This document shows, in pieces, positions 60,568-64,000 of a stretch of 64,000 nt of DNA. The position numbers and the translations under genes were made by a program. The stretch is from contig JAVBJN010000025.1 in assembly GCA_031546985.1 (NCBI GenBank), forward strand, positions 17,560 to 81,559, in the 5' to 3' direction. This DNA is from JAVBJN01 sp031546985. Lineage in GTDB: Bacteria > Bacteroidota > Bacteroidia > Chitinophagales > Chitinophagaceae. The notes below the pieces were generated by a model. The model was not told the origin of the DNA and made no database searches. It saw only the letters and a list, made by a program, of their open reading frames with translations. How positions within the stretch are numbered: position 1 is the stretch's first letter; the number at the start of each line of letters is the position of its first letter.

Positions 60568-61617
60568 TTAATAATGGAAGAAGTATTCCTGCAGTTTTTT
60601 GCGGTCGTGGGTTTGCGTAAGGGCCAGCATGAGCAGGATGCGTGCTTTTTGCGGGTTCAGATCGTCGGAGACTATAGTGCCCAGCTCATCATCATTAATT
60701 TCATCGTGCAGCAATACCCGGCCTGCATTGATCCTGGTAGACCGGCATACCGTAATGCCTTTTTTTACGGTTTTACTCACTTCATCATAAAACGCTTTGT
60801 TGAAATTGCCATTGCCCACACCGGCAATAACAATGCCTTGCGCGCGGCTGTTTGCAAAAGCCTGTATGGCAGTGGGCCCGGCATCGGCATACATATACAC
60901 AATGTCTACTTTGGGCAGGCTGGTCAGTTTGTCTACATAAAAGGGAGTAGCCGCATTGCTTTTATGATCGGGCGTGTAATAGTAGTTTACTTTGCCATCA
61001 TACACTACACCAATAGGGCCATGGTTGGGAGAATGGAAAGCATCGAGACTGGTGGTATGGGTTTTAACCACATCGCGACCGGAGTACAGTTGCTCATTAA
61101 AAGATACCATCACACCGCGGTTTTGACTTTCGGGCGCAGCCGCTACCACCACCGCATCGAGCAGGTTTTTGTTGCCGTCTGCACTAATGGCGGTGGCCGG
61201 CCGCATAGATCCGGTAATTACTACCGGGCGGTCAAATTTTACAGTAAGGCTCAGGAAATAAGCGGTTTCTTCTTGGGTATCGGTGCCGTGGGTGATCACC
61301 ACCGCATCGGCTTCATTGTTTTTGAATATTTCATTGATGCGCTTGGCCAGCTTAAGCCATATTTCAATACTCATGTCCTGGCTGCCCACCGATGCGATCT
61401 GCTCGCCGGTTACCTGCGCCACTTTATGAATTTCGGGTACGGCGCCCAGCAATTGCTGAATGGGCAAGGCTCCTGCGGTGTAGGCTGCCCGGTCTGCCGC
61501 AGCTCCGGAACCGGCAATGGTGCCTCCGGTGGCCAGTATTTTAACCCGCATTTGCTGAGCATACATACTTACTGAACATGCCAGCATTACGATAATGAGC
61601 AGGTGGATTTTTTTCAT
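60568..61617 (-). CDS. ansB: Periplasmic L-asparaginase, type II
   Basis: A 349-residue exported enzyme: signal peptide to about residue 20 (MYAQ), catalytic Thr site ILATGGTIAGSGAAADRAA and second Thr site VVITHGTDTQEETAYFLSL, both complete. It hydrolyses asparagine to aspartate plus ammonia outside the inner membrane. It sits between aspA (upstream) and the Dcu transporter (downstream), spaced 40 and 19 nt, so the aspartate it makes can be imported and deaminated. Confidence 0.95.
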   Translation of the reverse strand: MKKIHLLIIVMLACSVSMYAQQMRVKILATGGTIAGSGAAADRAAYTAGALPIQQLLGAVPEIHKVAQVTGEQIASVGSQDMSIEIWLKLAKRINEIFKNNEADAVVITHGTDTQEETAYFLSLTVKFDRPVVITGSMRPATAISADGNKNLLDAVVVAAAPESQNRGVMVSFNEQLYSGRDVVKTHTTSLDAFHSPNHGPIGVVYDGKVNYYYTPDHKSNAATPFYVDKLTSLPKVDIVYMYADAGPTAIQAFANSRAQGIVIAGVGNGNFNKAFYDEVSKTVKKGITVCRSTRINAGRVLLHDEINDDELGTIVSDDLNPQKARILLMLALTQTHDRKKLQEYFFHY

Positions 61618-61657
61618 AAACTGGATAGATTTAGGTTAAGAAAGAGGCTCGTGTTTA

Positions 61658-63064
61658 TTATTGGTTAATAAAATGCGGATGAATCATGTTCTCTACAGAA
61701 TAGATCTCATCCCATTTTTCTTTGGTGAGCAGCTTGCGCTCGTCTACCGCCAGCTGGTATACCGACTTGCCGGTTTTTAATGCTTCGCGGGCTATATCGG
61801 CCGATGCTTCGTACCCGATCAATGGGTTAAGCATGGTTACAATACCAATACTGTTCATCACCATATTGCGGCATACATCTTCGTTGGCGGTAATGCCTTC
61901 CACGCATTTGGTTTGCAGCAGACCAATGGCTTTGCTCAGGTAGTCGAGGCTGGTAAACAGTGCGAAGCCAATAACGGGCTCCATTACGTTTAACTGCAAC
62001 TGTCCGGCGTCGGCAGCCATGGTAATGGTAAGATCTGCGCCAATTACATAAAAGCAGGTCTGGTTTACCGCTTCTGGTATTACCGGATTTATTTTGCCGG
62101 GCATGATAGAGGAGCCGGGCTGTAGCGGTGGCAGGTTAATTTCGTTTAAACCCGCACGTGGCCCGCTGCTGAGCAAGCGAAGGTCGTTACAGATCTTAGA
62201 CAGTTTAACCGCGCAGCGTTTAAGCGTGCCGGAAACCTGTACATAAGCGCCGGTATCCCAGGTGGCTTCGATAAGGTCGGGAGAGAGGGTAATGGGCAGA
62301 CCGGTTTCTGCTGCCAGGTATTTTACACAAAGCTGTGCATAGCCTTCCGGTGCGTTTACACCGGTGCCAATGGCTGTAGCGCCCATGTTTACTTCAGTAA
62401 CCAATGCCTGCACTTCTTTGAGGCGCAATACATCTTCGCCAATGGTGGTGGCATAAGCGCCAAATTCCTGTCCCAGGGTCATCGGTACAGCATCCTGCAA
62501 CTGGGTACGGCCCATTTTGAGTATTTCCTTAAACTCGCCCGATTTATTGCGGAAAGCCTGGCTCAGGCTGCCCAGCGCTTTAATGAGCTCGTTCATTTTA
62601 AGGTATACGGCAATACGGAATGCGCTGGGGTAGGCATCGTTGGTGCTTTGAGAGCAGTTTACATGGTTGTTGGGGTGTACAAACTCGTATTGGCCTTTTT
62701 CGTGGCCCAGGTGCTCCAGCGCCACATTGGCGATAACCTCGTTGGCATTCATATTACAACTGGTACCTGCACCGCCCTGGATAAGGTCGCTTACAAACTG
62801 ATCGCGGTATTCGCCCGCAATGAGCTTGTCGCAGGCAAAGCAAATGGCATCGGCTACTTTGGCATCCAGGATGCCCAGGTTTTTGTTGGCCTTAGCGGCA
62901 GCCTTTTTTACATAGGCAAAAGCTTTGATAAACAAGGGCTCTTTTGATATGGGAATGCCGGTTATGTCAAAATTTTCTCGGGCACGCATGGTTTGTACAC
63001 CATAGTATACATCGTTGGGTATTTGCTTTTCACCTAAAAAGTCGTGTTCGGTACGGTAACTCAT
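61658..63064 (-). CDS. aspA: Aspartate ammonia-lyase (aspartase)
   Basis: A 468-residue cytoplasmic enzyme of the fumarase/aspartase superfamily converting aspartate to fumarate and ammonia. The superfamily signature GSSIMPGKINPV and the active-site segments GGAGTSCNMNANEV, HPNNHVNCSQSTNDAYPS and MGRTQLQDAVPMTLGQE are all present. It is the first gene of a five-gene operon with ansB, dcu, porin and DUF2490. A -7 box lies 40 nt upstream. Confidence 0.96.
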   Translation of the reverse strand: MSYRTEHDFLGEKQIPNDVYYGVQTMRARENFDITGIPISKEPLFIKAFAYVKKAAAKANKNLGILDAKVADAICFACDKLIAGEYRDQFVSDLIQGGAGTSCNMNANEVIANVALEHLGHEKGQYEFVHPNNHVNCSQSTNDAYPSAFRIAVYLKMNELIKALGSLSQAFRNKSGEFKEILKMGRTQLQDAVPMTLGQEFGAYATTIGEDVLRLKEVQALVTEVNMGATAIGTGVNAPEGYAQLCVKYLAAETGLPITLSPDLIEATWDTGAYVQVSGTLKRCAVKLSKICNDLRLLSSGPRAGLNEINLPPLQPGSSIMPGKINPVIPEAVNQTCFYVIGADLTITMAADAGQLQLNVMEPVIGFALFTSLDYLSKAIGLLQTKCVEGITANEDVCRNMVMNSIGIVTMLNPLIGYEASADIAREALKTGKSVYQLAVDERKLLTKEKWDEIYSVENMIHPHFINQ

Positions 63065-63104
63065 AAAAGATAGGATTTCAGTTGTTGGAATATGAAGACT
63101 CTAT

Positions 63105-63112
63105 CAAATATA
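63105..63112 (-). promoter_or_regulatory. -7 element TATATTTG of the aspA operon
   Basis: Reads TATATTTG on the minus strand (TAnnTTTG), 40 nt before the aspA ATG in an A/T-rich spacer. Confidence 0.6.
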
Positions 63113-63238
63113 AGAAAACCGCTGTTTGAAAGGGCTAAATTTCATATAAATATTTTGTTACCATTTTGGTGGTTCAGAATTGCTTTTTAAAATTGTTGTT
63201 GCTGCAATAGTTGTTGGTGAAATTAATTAAAACAAAAA

Positions 63239-63260
63239 AGCGCTCCTTCCGGGGAGCGCT
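63239..63260 (-). terminator. Terminator of prfB
   Basis: agcgctcc / ggagcgct with a 6-nt loop; on the minus strand it is followed by cttttttgtttt. Confidence 0.88.
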
Positions 63261-63288
63261 GTATGAATAGGGTAGTAAGGCGGTACAA

Positions 63289-64000
63289 TTATGCTACTGC
63301 ATCGCCTTCTTTATCGAGCATGAGGTACGCTTTAATAAACCCGTCTATTTCGCCATCCATTACCGGACCAATATTACCCACCTCAAAATCGGTACGGTGG
63401 TCTTTGATCATTTTGTAAGGGTGGAATACGTAAGACCGGATTTGTGAGCCCCACTCAATTTTTTTCTTGCTGGAGTTGGCCTGGTTCTTCAGTTCTTCCT
63501 GGCGTTGCAGTTCCTTTTCGTAGAGTTGCGATTTCAGCATTTTCAGGGCTTTTTCGCGGTTCTCGCCCTGGGTGCGCGACTGCTGGCACTCTACAATAAT
63601 GCCCGAAGGAATGTGTCTTAAACGCACAGCGGTTTCTACCTTGTTCACGTTCTGTCCGCCTTTACCACCTGCACGGTAAAACTCCCATTCGAGGTCGGCA
63701 GGGTTTACTTCAATTTCAATGGTATCGTCGAGTAAAGGGTACACAAATACAGAGGCAAATGAGGTATGGCGGCGGGCGTTAGAGTCAAAGGGAGAGATGC
63801 GCACCAGGCGGTGCACGCCAGATTCTGCTTTGAGCAGACCGTAAGAAAACTCACCATCAAAGTCGCTGGTGGCTTTTTTAATACCGGCTCCATCACCGTA
63901 TTGGATGTCGATTTCGGCTACAGACCAGCCTTGTTTTTCGCCGTACATGCGGTACATGCGCAGCAGCATTTCTGCCCAGTCCTGGCTTTCGGTACCACCC
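63289..64000 (-). CDS. prfB: Peptide chain release factor 2, 3' part (5' end outside window)
   Basis: The C-terminal part of RF2, which terminates translation at UAA/UGA. The frame is open to the right edge, where GGTESQDWAEMLLRMYRMYG is the RF2 segment ahead of the tripeptide-anticodon domain. GGKGGQNVNKVETAVRLRH holds the universal GGQ that triggers peptidyl-tRNA hydrolysis. QIRSYVFHPYKMIKDHRTD is the class I RF C-terminal segment. The programmed-frameshift site, if present, would be beyond the window. Confidence 0.95.
   Translation of the reverse strand, partial: GGTESQDWAEMLLRMYRMYGEKQGWSVAEIDIQYGDGAGIKKATSDFDGEFSYGLLKAESGVHRLVRISPFDSNARRHTSFASVFVYPLLDDTIEIEVNPADLEWEFYRAGGKGGQNVNKVETAVRLRHIPSGIIVECQQSRTQGENREKALKMLKSQLYEKELQRQEELKNQANSSKKKIEWGSQIRSYVFHPYKMIKDHRTDFEVGNIGPVMDGEIDGFIKAYLMLDKEGDAVA

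Noticed and set aside
60559..61575. 338-codon plus-strand frame opposite ansB
   Set aside because: ansB has both catalytic motifs and a signal peptide; the opposite frame has no recognisable features.

Overview
The window looks like a chromosomal stretch from a member of the Bacteroidota, most likely a Chitinophagaceae-like soil or environmental bacterium. Four lines of evidence point there. Promoters upstream of many genes carry the Bacteroidota -7 element TAnnTTTG. Several secreted proteins end in type IX secretion (T9SS) sorting domains: three type A, and one type B on a SprB-repeat protein. Families typical of the phylum occur: DUF4197, DUF6496, DUF2490, DUF4153, an LptD-like/OstA pair, and a secreted protein often mislabelled AsnB. 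The intergenic gaps hold dispersed palindromic repeats. I saw no rRNA, tRNA, CRISPR array, prophage or transposase gene.

Layout. 1-2.8 kb: 3' part of gyrA and a secreted TPR protein, closed by a perfect 34-nt palindromic terminator. 2.9-5.6 kb: nitroreductase, a VOC protein and nhaA. 5.6-12 kb: an envelope block with N-acetylmuramoyl-L-alanine amidase, MlaD-like and OstA/LptA-like genes on the minus strand and a divergent LptD-like gene. 12-18 kb: minus-strand accessory genes (serine hydrolase, possible tubby-like protein, DUF4440, zinc-ribbon protein, GNAT, plsC, ung, methyltransferase). 18-32.4 kb: mainly secreted or surface proteins (giant SprB-repeat adhesin, lipoprotein, octapeptide-repeat protein, DUF4197, two T9SS cargo proteins) plus small basic and regulatory proteins. 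32.5-40.4 kb: unknown gene, M13 peptidase, VOC, short SSB, zinc-finger protein, radical SAM enzyme, membrane protein, formimidoylglutamase/agmatinase-family enzyme. 40.5-43.4 kb: cytochrome c maturation genes ccmE and ccmF. 43.8-48.3 kb: EGF-like lipoprotein and the secreted 'AsnB'/DUF4153 pair. 48.4-52 kb: MbnP-MbnH-thioredoxin operon convergent with a CoA-transferase. 52-55.7 kb: arylsulfotransferase-like T9SS cargo, VF530 protein and icd. 55.9-57 kb: tandem secreted paralogues. 57.2-63.1 kb: aspA, periplasmic asparaginase, C4-dicarboxylate antiporter, outer-membrane porin and DUF2490 in one operon. 63.3 kb to the edge: 3' part of prfB.

How genes may work together. The aspA operon encodes a plausible envelope-spanning path from asparagine to aspartate to fumarate, with C4-dicarboxylate exchange and its own outer-membrane porin. 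MbnP/MbnH are a copper-binding protein and the di-heme enzyme expected to modify it, followed by a thioredoxin-like protein. The heme of MbnH would need the CcmE/CcmF system encoded 6 kb upstream, whose CcmE has a CxxxY heme site. The amidase/MlaD/LptA/LptD block is an outer-membrane biogenesis cluster.

Limits: domain assignments come from reading motifs and from family memory, with no database search. Gene starts were moved from the longest frame wherever a -7 box, an ATG or a signal peptide indicated a shorter protein.
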